Shown: positions 6,403 through 10,696 of the stretch, one piece after another | How the letters are laid out: every line of letters starts with the position of its first letter | Numbering within the stretch: position 1 is the stretch's first letter | Assembly: GCA_964477485.1 (NCBI GenBank) | Contig: CAYZEE010000036.1 | Coordinates: forward strand, 1 to 10,696 | Direction of reading: 5' to 3' | From: CAYZEE01 sp964477485 | GTDB taxonomy: Bacteria; Patescibacteriota; Microgenomatia; Levybacterales; UBA12049 | Length of the DNA stretch: 10,696 nt | Notes under the pieces: generated by a model | The model's database searches: none | What the model was told of the DNA's origin: nothing | Seen by the model: only the letters and a program-made list of their open reading frames with translations | Translations under genes and position numbers: made by a program

Positions 6403-7617
6403 ATGGGCGGGAGAACTGAGAGAGACAAAAAATATGCCAATCCTCGAGGATTAAGAGAGCCGGTTTTTAGAAGGATATATGTACAAAAAAAAGAAGATTT
6501 CTACCCCGCGCGGGAAGAATTGGCTAAGGGGATGTCTCCATTCGGTTCTCCTCCTGAGTATGAAGAAATTCTTTACGACCTCGTAAGAAGCGGTGATTCT
6601 TACAGAGCTGGCAGAGAGTATAGGGAAGAGAGGCTGGAGCCGGGAAAAAATTATGTACGAGAAAGATTCAGTCTTTCCAAAGATGCGTATGTCGCTTTTG
6701 GCGCAGGGGGAAGCGACGGACTAATAAGAGAATGTTTTTGGATCTTTGAACCTGCGCCGACCACTTCTCACATATTTATTTTAGGACCAACTTTTCCTGA
6801 TCCCGTAAATTTCGCAAGACTTCGAAATGGAAGAACAACCAATACAAGAATCATTAAAGTTGAAACTCCGCTAACATACACGCTGGAAGAGGCAATAGAC
6901 GCGGCGATAAAAAGGAGAGGAGAAGAACCGGAAAACAGAAGAAAGACAATTATGCATTATCTCTGTAACCCCGGAACCCCTAAAGGGGATAGTGTGCCAC
7001 TAGGTGTTGTAAGAGAGTTTGTAGAATTTGCTGCATCAGAAAGAGATTTTGTTATGGTTGACGAAGCCTTTGGAGACGCACTTGCCGATAAACAATCTGC
7101 AATTCCATTGACTGAAGAGTTCCCCAATCTTATTGTTTTGAGGTCTCTTTCTAAAATTATTGGTCTCCCAGGAGAAAGAATTGGCTATGCAGTCATGTCT
7201 TCTGACATTGGTAGAGTTTACGAATCAACAAGAAGAGTTTATGAAATACCCGGACATCAGCAGTTAATAATAAATAGAATATTAAAACCCGAAATTATAA
7301 ACCCCCACCTTGCGAATGTCAGAAGAAAAATTACAGAAGTTAAGATAGAATTCGTAGAAAGACTGAGAACGATAGGATTTAGAATCCTTCCCACAGACAA
7401 CCGCGTTCCTATTTTTACAGTAGATGGAAGATATGAAGATTTTTATTCTAATTTAAAAGACAGATATGGTATAGATGTGGTGGCTGGTCATGATTTTTTT
7501 GATACTCACTCCGCAATGCTTGGAGGAAGATACATAAGAGTTACTATACCCGATAGCATAGATAAAATTGCGTCTTTAGTTAGAGATATGGAAGCGGCTA
7601 GAGAACTATTTGAGTAA
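6403..7617 (+). CDS. PLP-dependent aminotransferase, class I/II (HisC-like)
   Basis: 404 residues of fold-type I. Family motifs in order: GAGGSDGLIRE (100-110, the PLP-phosphate loop, like GNGSDE in HisC), CNPGTPKG (188-195, with N189), MVDEAFGD (218-225, D220 for the pyridine nitrogen; Phe replaces the Tyr of the usual DEAY), SLSK with the Schiff-base K251, GERIGY (R259), and a C-terminal RYIRVTIP (R379) for substrate carboxylate. The first 90 residues are highly charged and not easily matched. Resembles histidinol-phosphate or CobD-like aminotransferases, but no his or cobalamin genes are present, so substrate is unknown. AGGA lies only 2 nt before the ATG, too close for an ideal ribosome site; no better in-frame start is seen. 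Confidence 0.85.
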   Translation: MGGRTERDKKYANPRGLREPVFRRIYVQKKEDFYPAREELAKGMSPFGSPPEYEEILYDLVRSGDSYRAGREYREERLEPGKNYVRERFSLSKDAYVAFGAGGSDGLIRECFWIFEPAPTTSHIFILGPTFPDPVNFARLRNGRTTNTRIIKVETPLTYTLEEAIDAAIKRRGEEPENRRKTIMHYLCNPGTPKGDSVPLGVVREFVEFAASERDFVMVDEAFGDALADKQSAIPLTEEFPNLIVLRSLSKIIGLPGERIGYAVMSSDIGRVYESTRRVYEIPGHQQLIINRILKPEIINPHLANVRRKITEVKIEFVERLRTIGFRILPTDNRVPIFTVDGRYEDFYSNLKDRYGIDVVAGHDFFDTHSAMLGGRYIRVTIPDSIDKIASLVRDMEAARELFE

Positions 7618-7662
7618 ATAATCCCGGGAAATTGTTCTGTTCAAGACAATGGAAGAATTTGC

Positions 7663-7668
7663 TATAAT
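7663..7668 (+). promoter_or_regulatory. -10 box of the NlpC/P60-like gene
   Basis: Perfect TATAAT, then 7 nt, then ATG at 7676. The earlier in-frame ATG at 7649 lies upstream of the -10 and would not be on this transcript. The -35 is weak (TTCAAG at 7640-7645 with a 17-nt spacer). A small stem-loop (7631-7650) overlaps this zone. Confidence 0.55.
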
Positions 7669-7675
7669 TGTTTTC

Positions 7676-8179
7676 ATGCAAAAAAGTATAGAATCTCTTC
7701 CAGGCCAACGCTATTGGTATCATGGGTATCCCAACAGACCGTCGGAAGAACTTGAGAGAAGAGGAATTAACTGTATTGCTTTAATTCACCAAATATATAA
7801 AGATTTAGGAGTCATACTTCCTTCCGGCATGTGGGCTAAGGAAATTCTCGAAGATGAAGATTTTGCCTTCAGGACTCTTGGAGAGGAAGAAAGTTACAGG
7901 TTTGGAGATATTTTTGTTTTTGGACCTGCTAAATCCAATCCTTATAGACTCCACCTGGCTTTATTTACTGGAGAATTTGAAGAGACAGAGCCAATTTTAT
8001 TTCATATAACAAGCAAAAACGGAGAAACTCCTACAAACTGGAGACTTAGCCAATTTCAAAGCTTTTGGGAATATGGAAGAATTTATGGGATAAAACGTTT
8101 GGCAGATCCGCTTTTTAAGATTTCTATTCTTCCTGTTTTATACTATAATGGAACCAATGGACGTCCAGGCCACGGATAA
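7676..8179 (+). CDS. NlpC/P60-like cysteine peptidase/amidase
   Basis: 167 residues from ATG 7676. The layout matches a circularly simple NlpC/P60 papain-like domain: GINCIALIHQIYKDLG (30-45) with candidate nucleophile C33 at a helix start, FGDIFVFGP (77-85) corresponding to the GDLVFF strand, H93 in LHLALFTGEF as catalytic His, and H110 in LFHITS as the third polar residue. Known members cleave gamma-D-Glu-diaminopimelate or related amide bonds. No signal peptide is visible, unusual for a wall hydrolase, so it may act in the cytosol or on another amide. The longest frame adds nine residues from 7649 but starts before the -10 box. Its last 23 bp overlap the methyltransferase gene and contain no conserved motif. 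Assignment is by motif spacing. Confidence 0.65.
   Translation: MQKSIESLPGQRYWYHGYPNRPSEELERRGINCIALIHQIYKDLGVILPSGMWAKEILEDEDFAFRTLGEEESYRFGDIFVFGPAKSNPYRLHLALFTGEFEETEPILFHITSKNGETPTNWRLSQFQSFWEYGRIYGIKRLADPLFKISILPVLYYNGTNGRPGHG
8144..8149 (+). promoter_or_regulatory. -10 box of the SAM methyltransferase gene, inside the upstream gene
   Basis: Perfect TATAAT within the coding sequence of the NlpC/P60-like gene, followed by 7 nt and ATG 8157. The alternative ATG at 8148 overlaps the -10 box itself. The -35 is poor, so read-through from upstream may also contribute. Confidence 0.5.
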
Positions 8180-8780
8180 TTTTAGAAAACACACGAGCAA
8201 TAACCCCCTGCAAAAATTATTGATTAACAATTTTTTCAATACGTTTTTGTCGGAAATAAAAGATTTAAAGGTGGAGTCTATCCTTGATGTGGGATGCGGA
8301 GAAGGATTTACCCTTCAAAAACTTTATGAAAATAAAATCGGAAAAAAACTTGTAGGTATTGACCATCAAGAAATTGCAATAGATATTGGTAAAAAAATCC
8401 ATCCCAAGCTAAAATTGGAAACGGGGGATATTTACCATTTGCCATTTAAGGCCGGCAGTTTTGATCTAATAATTTGCACTGAGGTATTAGAGCATTTGGA
8501 AGACCCCAAAAAAGCCTTAAAAGAGTTAGCGAGAGTACCAAAAAAATATCTTATGCTTTCTGTTCCAAATGAACCTTATTTTATGCTTGCAAATTTCCTG
8601 CGGGGAAAAAATATTACCAGGTGGGGTAATGATATAGAGCACATTAATCATTGGACAAGCAAGGGGTTTCAAAGATTTGCAGAAAAAGAAGACTTAAAAG
8701 TTATTTCGAAACGCTATCCTTTCCCTTGGACCCTCCTTCTTCTTGGGAAGCTCCAAAATCTTTCGGCTTCACTACGGTAA
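8157..8780 (+). CDS. Class I SAM-dependent methyltransferase
   Basis: 207 residues, Methyltransf_11-like Rossmann fold. Motif I SILDVGCGEGFTLQKL (from about residue 41, with DVGCGEG at 44-50) binds SAM; the acidic end of strand 2 is D69 in LVGIDHQ; motif II/III follow as GDIYHLPFKAGSFDLIICTEVLEHLEDP (split here for reading: GDIYHLPF, then FDLIICTEVLEHLEDP), and LMLSVPNEPY is the strand-5 region. The C-terminal part (IEHINHWTSKGFQRFAEK) is typical of small-molecule or glycan-type members, but the substrate is unknown. It overlaps the NlpC/P60-like gene by 23 nt and carries its own TATAAT-N7-ATG, which selects ATG 8157 over 8148. The last residues (NLSASLR) run into a repeat-containing intergenic region, so the C-terminus may be drifted. 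Confidence 0.88.
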   Translation: MDVQATDNFRKHTSNNPLQKLLINNFFNTFLSEIKDLKVESILDVGCGEGFTLQKLYENKIGKKLVGIDHQEIAIDIGKKIHPKLKLETGDIYHLPFKAGSFDLIICTEVLEHLEDPKKALKELARVPKKYLMLSVPNEPYFMLANFLRGKNITRWGNDIEHINHWTSKGFQRFAEKEDLKVISKRYPFPWTLLLLGKLQNLSASLR

Positions 8781-8957
8781 GTGCTGTAAAAGACCCTTAA
8801 GGGATTTTCGGTAAAAAGAGGAGAATGATTACTTAAGGCAAGCCCCCTATCTCCCATTTGCATTTTTAATTGCAGTTTGCCTTCAATCGGTCGAAGGAAG
8901 GAGCTAGCTTCTCTTTCAATCGGTGAGCTTGTACGCCGCTCATTAATTTGTCCCATA
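8781..8957. other. Intergenic region with short repeats
   Basis: Between convergent genes. Besides the weak stem at 8788-8808 it holds a 10-bp direct repeat TTCAATCGGT (8882-8891 and 8915-8924), a near-palindrome around CCTTCAATCGGTCGAAGG (about 8879-8897), and AGCTAGCT nearby. The open frame across it on the minus strand shows no family pattern. No RNA gene is recognised. Confidence 0.4.
8788..8808 (+). terminator. Possible weak terminator after the methyltransferase gene
   Basis: AAAAGA-CCC-TTAA-GGG-A-TTTT: a short stem with an internal mismatch around a perfect CCCTTAAGGG core (8794-8803), 8 nt after the stop codon. The T-run is only four bases, so the terminator call is tentative. Confidence 0.3.
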
Positions 8958-9977
8958 CTATTTTCTTACAGGCCACATTCCATGTAGTTTCATATAGGTT
9001 GCCCGGGCTACAAGATGGTAAACATTCCGAATCCCCAATTTTTTGTGAATATGATACAGATGAGCTTCGAAAGTTTTTGGAGAAATAAACAATGCTTGAG
9101 CAATCTGTTGTCCGGTCATACCCGTATTACATAGAATGTCTATTATTTCAGCTTCTCGCTTAGAAAGAGGTTCAATAATTGCTCCTTTTAAATCATGTTT
9201 TAAATACCCTTTGTTAACACCATCCTGGATTAGCCCAATAATAGTTATTCTTGTTTGATTCTCATAATCATTTTTTCTGTCCCGAAATCTTTTAAGCCCT
9301 ACTAGTCCGATATAATGCGTAAAGTGCTGAACATTTTTCTCTGTGGTTCCCATTTGAGCTGCAATTTCTGAATCAATCAACCCATCCGCTTTATATTGCA
9401 GAACTTGCTGTTCTTGCTCAGAAAGCATTTTAAAGGGCTCTACTTCCGATTCCATAGGCCACAATCCATGTGTTTTCATATAGGTTGCCCGGGCTACAAG
9501 ATGGTAAACATTCCGAGTCCCCAATTTTTTGTGAATACGGCCCATGTAACCACTCACGGTTTTTGGGGAAAAATATAAAGAATCTGCTATCTGAGTTCTA
9601 TTTCCTGTGCTCAATAAGTTTTCAAGTATTTCTCTTTCCCGTTCTGTTAAAGGTTCTGCTGGGGGGGTATCTAAATGATGTTCAATATGATTGAGACTGA
9701 TTCCGTCCTGGATCAGTTTGGTAATAATAATTTTTGTTTGATTGCCATAATCAATTTTCCTGCCGTAACCACTCTTAAAGCCTATTGCAACAAGACCATC
9801 AACAAAATGGTCGGTCATTTCTTCTGTAGTTCCCATTTGCACTGCAGTTTCTTTATTAGTTAATCCATCTGCTTTACACTGCAAAACTAGACGTTGTCTT
9901 TGGGTTAATATCATAAAAGGTACACATTCTTTTGGAACAGTGCCTAAATCAACTTTGCGTTCTAAGGGCGATACCAT
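8958..9977 (-). CDS. Tandem four-unit LuxR-type helix-turn-helix protein
   Basis: 339 residues composed almost wholly of LuxR/GerE-type HTH units at about 24-70, 109-165, 185-231 and 270-327. Units 2 and 4 are classical: PLTEREREILENLL...FSPKTVSGYMGRIHKKLG and PLSKREAEIIDILC...ISPKTFEAHLYHIHKKLG. Units 1 and 3 (LTQRQRLVLQCKADGLTNKE, LSEQEQQVLQYKADGLIDSE) keep the first helices but diverge in the recognition helix. Units 1-2 and 3-4 form two copies of a ~160-residue module, so the gene arose by internal duplication; one 64-bp stretch of the copies is almost identical in DNA. No receiver, ligand-binding or ATPase domain is present. It presumably binds DNA; the targets are unknown. The start ATG 9977 follows a TATAAT by 8 nt. 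Confidence 0.85.
   Translation of the reverse strand: MVSPLERKVDLGTVPKECVPFMILTQRQRLVLQCKADGLTNKETAVQMGTTEEMTDHFVDGLVAIGFKSGYGRKIDYGNQTKIIITKLIQDGISLNHIEHHLDTPPAEPLTEREREILENLLSTGNRTQIADSLYFSPKTVSGYMGRIHKKLGTRNVYHLVARATYMKTHGLWPMESEVEPFKMLSEQEQQVLQYKADGLIDSEIAAQMGTTEKNVQHFTHYIGLVGLKRFRDRKNDYENQTRITIIGLIQDGVNKGYLKHDLKGAIIEPLSKREAEIIDILCNTGMTGQQIAQALFISPKTFEAHLYHIHKKLGIRNVYHLVARATYMKLHGMWPVRK
8988..9051. repeat. 64-bp direct repeat, copy 1 (copy 2 at 9474-9537)
   Basis: Positions 8988-9051 and 9474-9537 (offset 486 bp, 162 codons) differ at a single base (9031 a versus 9517 g). They encode the IHKKLGxRNVYHLVARATYMK segments of units 4 and 2. Flanking DNA of the two modules is much more diverged. 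Confidence 0.85.
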
Positions 9978-9985
9978 AATCTGGA

Positions 9986-10013
9986 ATTATATCAGAAAAT
10001 AGAAAATCTTCAA
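9986..10013 (-). promoter_or_regulatory. Promoter of the LuxR-type gene
   Basis: Minus strand TTGAAG (complement of 10008-10013), 16-nt spacer, TATAAT (complement of 9986-9991), then 8 nt to the ATG at 9977. This again predicts an essentially leaderless mRNA. Confidence 0.6.
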
Positions 10014-10028
10014 ATAGAAAATCTTCAA
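9999..10028. repeat. Tandem 15-bp repeat at the LuxR-type promoter
   Basis: ATAGAAAATCTTCAA occurs twice head to tail (9999-10013 and 10014-10028). Each copy contains a TTGAAG (minus strand), so the -35 box of the LuxR-type promoter is duplicated. It could be an operator pair or a simple slippage product. Confidence 0.6.
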
Positions 10029-10057
10029 CTTAAAATATCGGTGAAAAGTTCTTTTTG

Positions 10058-10103
10058 CCCTGTTCGACTTTCTCTCAAGGTCATCCTGAATGAAATTGAA
10101 GGG
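10058..10103. repeat. Degenerate 46-bp palindromic element
   Basis: From CCCTGTTCGACTTTC to GAATGAAATTGAAGGG, with central GGTCATCC. The two halves are imperfect inverted copies with small bulges. It resembles the widespread intergenic palindromes with ends CCCTTCGAC/GTCGAAGGG and centre GTCATCCTGA, recalled from other genomes rather than searched. It sits directly before the rRNA promoter. Confidence 0.45.
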
Positions 10104-10131
10104 TTGACAAACTATCTTATTAGTTTATAAT
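10104..10131 (+). promoter_or_regulatory. rRNA leader promoter P1
   Basis: Consensus TTGACA (10104-10109), 16-nt spacer, consensus TATAAT (10126-10131); predicted +1 near 10138. It is the best promoter match in the window. It is embedded in a near-palindrome (TTGACAA 10104-10110 / TTGTCAA 10137-10143; CTTATTA 10116-10122 / TAATAAG 10128-10134). Confidence 0.75.
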
Positions 10132-10143
10132 AAGTATTGTCAA
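10114..10143 (-). promoter_or_regulatory. Opposing promoter within P1
   Basis: Minus strand TTGACA (complement of 10138-10143), 18-nt spacer, TAAGAT (complement of 10114-10119). Transcription would run toward the LuxR-type gene. Its existence follows from the palindromic symmetry of P1; activity is inferred. Confidence 0.35.
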
Positions 10144-10190
10144 ACGGAGTTTTATATGTAAAGTTCTTGCCAAAGTTAAGAAATTCATTT

Positions 10191-10211
10191 CCCGCTTTGG
10201 CGGGATTTTTT
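10191..10211 (+). terminator. Intrinsic terminator between P1 and 16S
   Basis: CCCGC-TTTG-GCGGG (10191-10204), one A, then T6 (10206-10211). This is a canonical rho-independent terminator about 55-70 nt downstream of the predicted P1 start and about 145 nt before the 16S gene. Confidence 0.75.
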
Positions 10212-10234
10212 GTATCTTCAGACATTTGAGCACT

Positions 10235-10264
10235 TTGAAAATTTAACAGCACATTTTGGATAAT
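10235..10264 (+). promoter_or_regulatory. rRNA leader promoter P2
   Basis: TTGAAA (10235-10240), 18-nt spacer, GATAAT (10259-10264); predicted +1 near 10271. It lies after the terminator and so could drive 16S independently of P1. Confidence 0.5.
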
Positions 10265-10273
10265 CACTTTTGC

Positions 10274-10312
10274 AGGAGCCCTTCGATTAACTTAGGGTTC
10301 CTCAGTCAGGAA
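10274..10312 (+). promoter_or_regulatory. Mutually exclusive hairpins in the rRNA leader
   Basis: AGGAGCCCT (10274-10282) pairs with AGGGTTCCT (10294-10302) as a 9-bp stem with one G-U pair. The TTCCT of its 3' arm (10298-10302) can pair instead with AGGAA (10308-10312). Only one of the two can form at a time. Confidence 0.4.
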
Positions 10313-10326
10313 GTGGTAGGAATGTT

Positions 10327-10360
10327 TTGACAAGTCTTTGGACTTCGTCAAATTTTTTTT
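10327..10360 (+). terminator. Terminator-like hairpin and T8 abutting 16S
   Basis: TTGAC-AAGTC (10327-10336), loop TTTG, GACTT-C-GTCAA (10341-10351, one bulged C), then A and T8 (10353-10360). The shape is that of an intrinsic terminator, but it lies immediately before or over the 16S 5' end, so it may be an rRNA processing or leader structure. Confidence 0.45.
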
Positions 10361-10696
10361 GAGGATTTGATCCTGGTCCAGGATGAACGCTGGCGGCGTG
10401 CCTTAGGCATGCAAGTCGAACGGTTTCCGCAAGGAAGCAGTGGCGGACGGGTGAGTAACGCGTAGGAATCTACCTCGAAGTGGACCATAGCTTATCGAAA
10501 GATGGGGTAATAGTTCATGTTTTCGCAAGAACAAAGCACGTAACTGTGCGCTTTGAGATGAACCTGCGTCCTATCAGCTTGTTGGTGGGGTAATGGCCTA
10601 CCAAGGCTATGACGGGTAGCTGGATTGAGAGGTCGACCAGTCACAACTGCACTGAGACACGGGCAGTACACCTACGGGTGGCAGCAACCAGGAATA
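10355..10696 (+). rRNA. rrs: 16S ribosomal RNA, 5' part (runs off window)
   Basis: Conserved 16S blocks are in order: TTTGATCCTGG (10366-10376), GATGAACGCTGGCGGCGTGC, GCATGCAAGTCGAACGG, GGCGGACGGGTGAGTAACGCGTAG, CTATCAGCTTGTTGGTGGGGTAA, ACTGAGACACGG and CCTACGGG. The 5' end is placed near 10355 by counting back from the E. coli numbering, with U12 at 10366. About 342 nt are present. Unusual features are compensatory changes in helix 1 (GGATT 10363-10367 with GGTCC 10375-10379) and in the 338-355 region (ACACCTACGGGTGGCAGC, 10668-10685), and a short V1 hairpin (TTTCC-GCAA-GGAAG). These suit a CPR lineage; precise placement would need the whole gene. Confidence 0.96.

Larger units (their letters stand above)
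9978..10354. other. Regulatory region between the LuxR-type gene and 16S
   Basis: A 377-bp stretch without a recognisable protein gene. In order it holds the LuxR-type promoter and tandem 15-mers, a decayed 46-bp palindrome, the symmetrical promoter P1, a GGAG-N6-ATGTAA start-stop pair (10146-10161), an intrinsic terminator, promoter P2, competing hairpins, and the hairpin plus T8 before 16S. No tRNA is visible. Confidence 0.6.

Noticed and set aside
8714..8956. 80-codon minus-strand frame between the methyltransferase and LuxR-type genes
   Set aside because: It overlaps the methyltransferase C-terminus, has low-complexity basic and Ser-rich sequence, no family pattern, and no promoter like those of the neighbouring genes.
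9396..9863. Plus-strand frames opposite the LuxR-type gene
   Set aside because: Complement shadows of the duplicated HTH coding sequence; two of them reflect the same repeated 64 bp.
9999..10028. Possible CRISPR repeat from two identical 15-mers
   Set aside because: Only two copies, directly abutting with no spacer, and no cas genes.

Overview
The window looks like chromosomal DNA from a bacterium of the Candidate Phyla Radiation (Patescibacteria), perhaps near the Microgenomates. This placement is inference. It rests on an AT-rich sequence, compact genes, a divergent partial 16S rRNA gene with compensatory changes in otherwise conserved helices, a DUF5667-type secreted protein, and a strong tendency for -10 boxes to sit directly in front of start codons. 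TGA is used as a stop (trmH-like gene, AbrB-like gene), so the Gracilibacteria/Absconditabacteria recoded TGA=Gly is not in use here.

Layout from left to right. A small HEAT-like protein gene (minus, 40-405) and a 53-residue AbrB/MazE-type DNA-binding protein gene (minus, 455-616, GTG start) lie left of topA. The AbrB-like gene and topA (plus, 778-2961) diverge from a promoter region holding a perfect 20-bp palindrome. TopA is complete and carries two low-complexity in-frame insertions, each bounded by inverted repeats at DNA level. A four-helix DUF457-like membrane protein (minus, 2978-3421) and a secreted DUF5667/coiled-coil protein (plus, 3502-4512) diverge from one short promoter region. 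A SpoU/TrmH-family RNA methyltransferase (plus, 4548-5084) converges on, and overlaps by 23 bp, a soluble GAF-HisKA-HATPase histidine kinase (minus, 5062-6318). The kinase gene diverges from a HisC-like PLP aminotransferase (plus, 6403-7617). Next come an NlpC/P60-like peptidase (plus, 7676-8179) and an overlapping class I SAM methyltransferase (plus, 8157-8780). A protein made of four LuxR-type helix-turn-helix units (minus, 8958-9977) follows, then a structured rRNA leader and the first ~342 nt of 16S rRNA (about 10355 to the window end).

The strongest cross-cutting signal is in transcription and translation starts. At eight of eleven protein genes a good -10 hexamer ends 5-12 nt before the start codon; at four of them the arrangement is exactly TATAAT-N7-ATG. 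At four genes (DUF457, kinase, NlpC, methyltransferase) this moves the start downstream of the longest-ORF start, because the earlier ATG lies upstream of or within the -10 box. I infer that leaderless mRNAs are the rule here. Three divergent gene pairs are driven from promoters whose -35 boxes overlap or nearly touch.

The second theme is the rRNA leader. It has a near-palindromic strong promoter readable on both strands, a canonical intrinsic terminator about 55-70 nt downstream, a second promoter, two mutually exclusive hairpins, and a terminator-like stem plus T8 abutting the 16S 5' end. The genes do not form one pathway. They are housekeeping (topA, 16S, RNA methyltransferase), signalling and regulation (kinase, LuxR-type, AbrB-type), and envelope or unknown functions.
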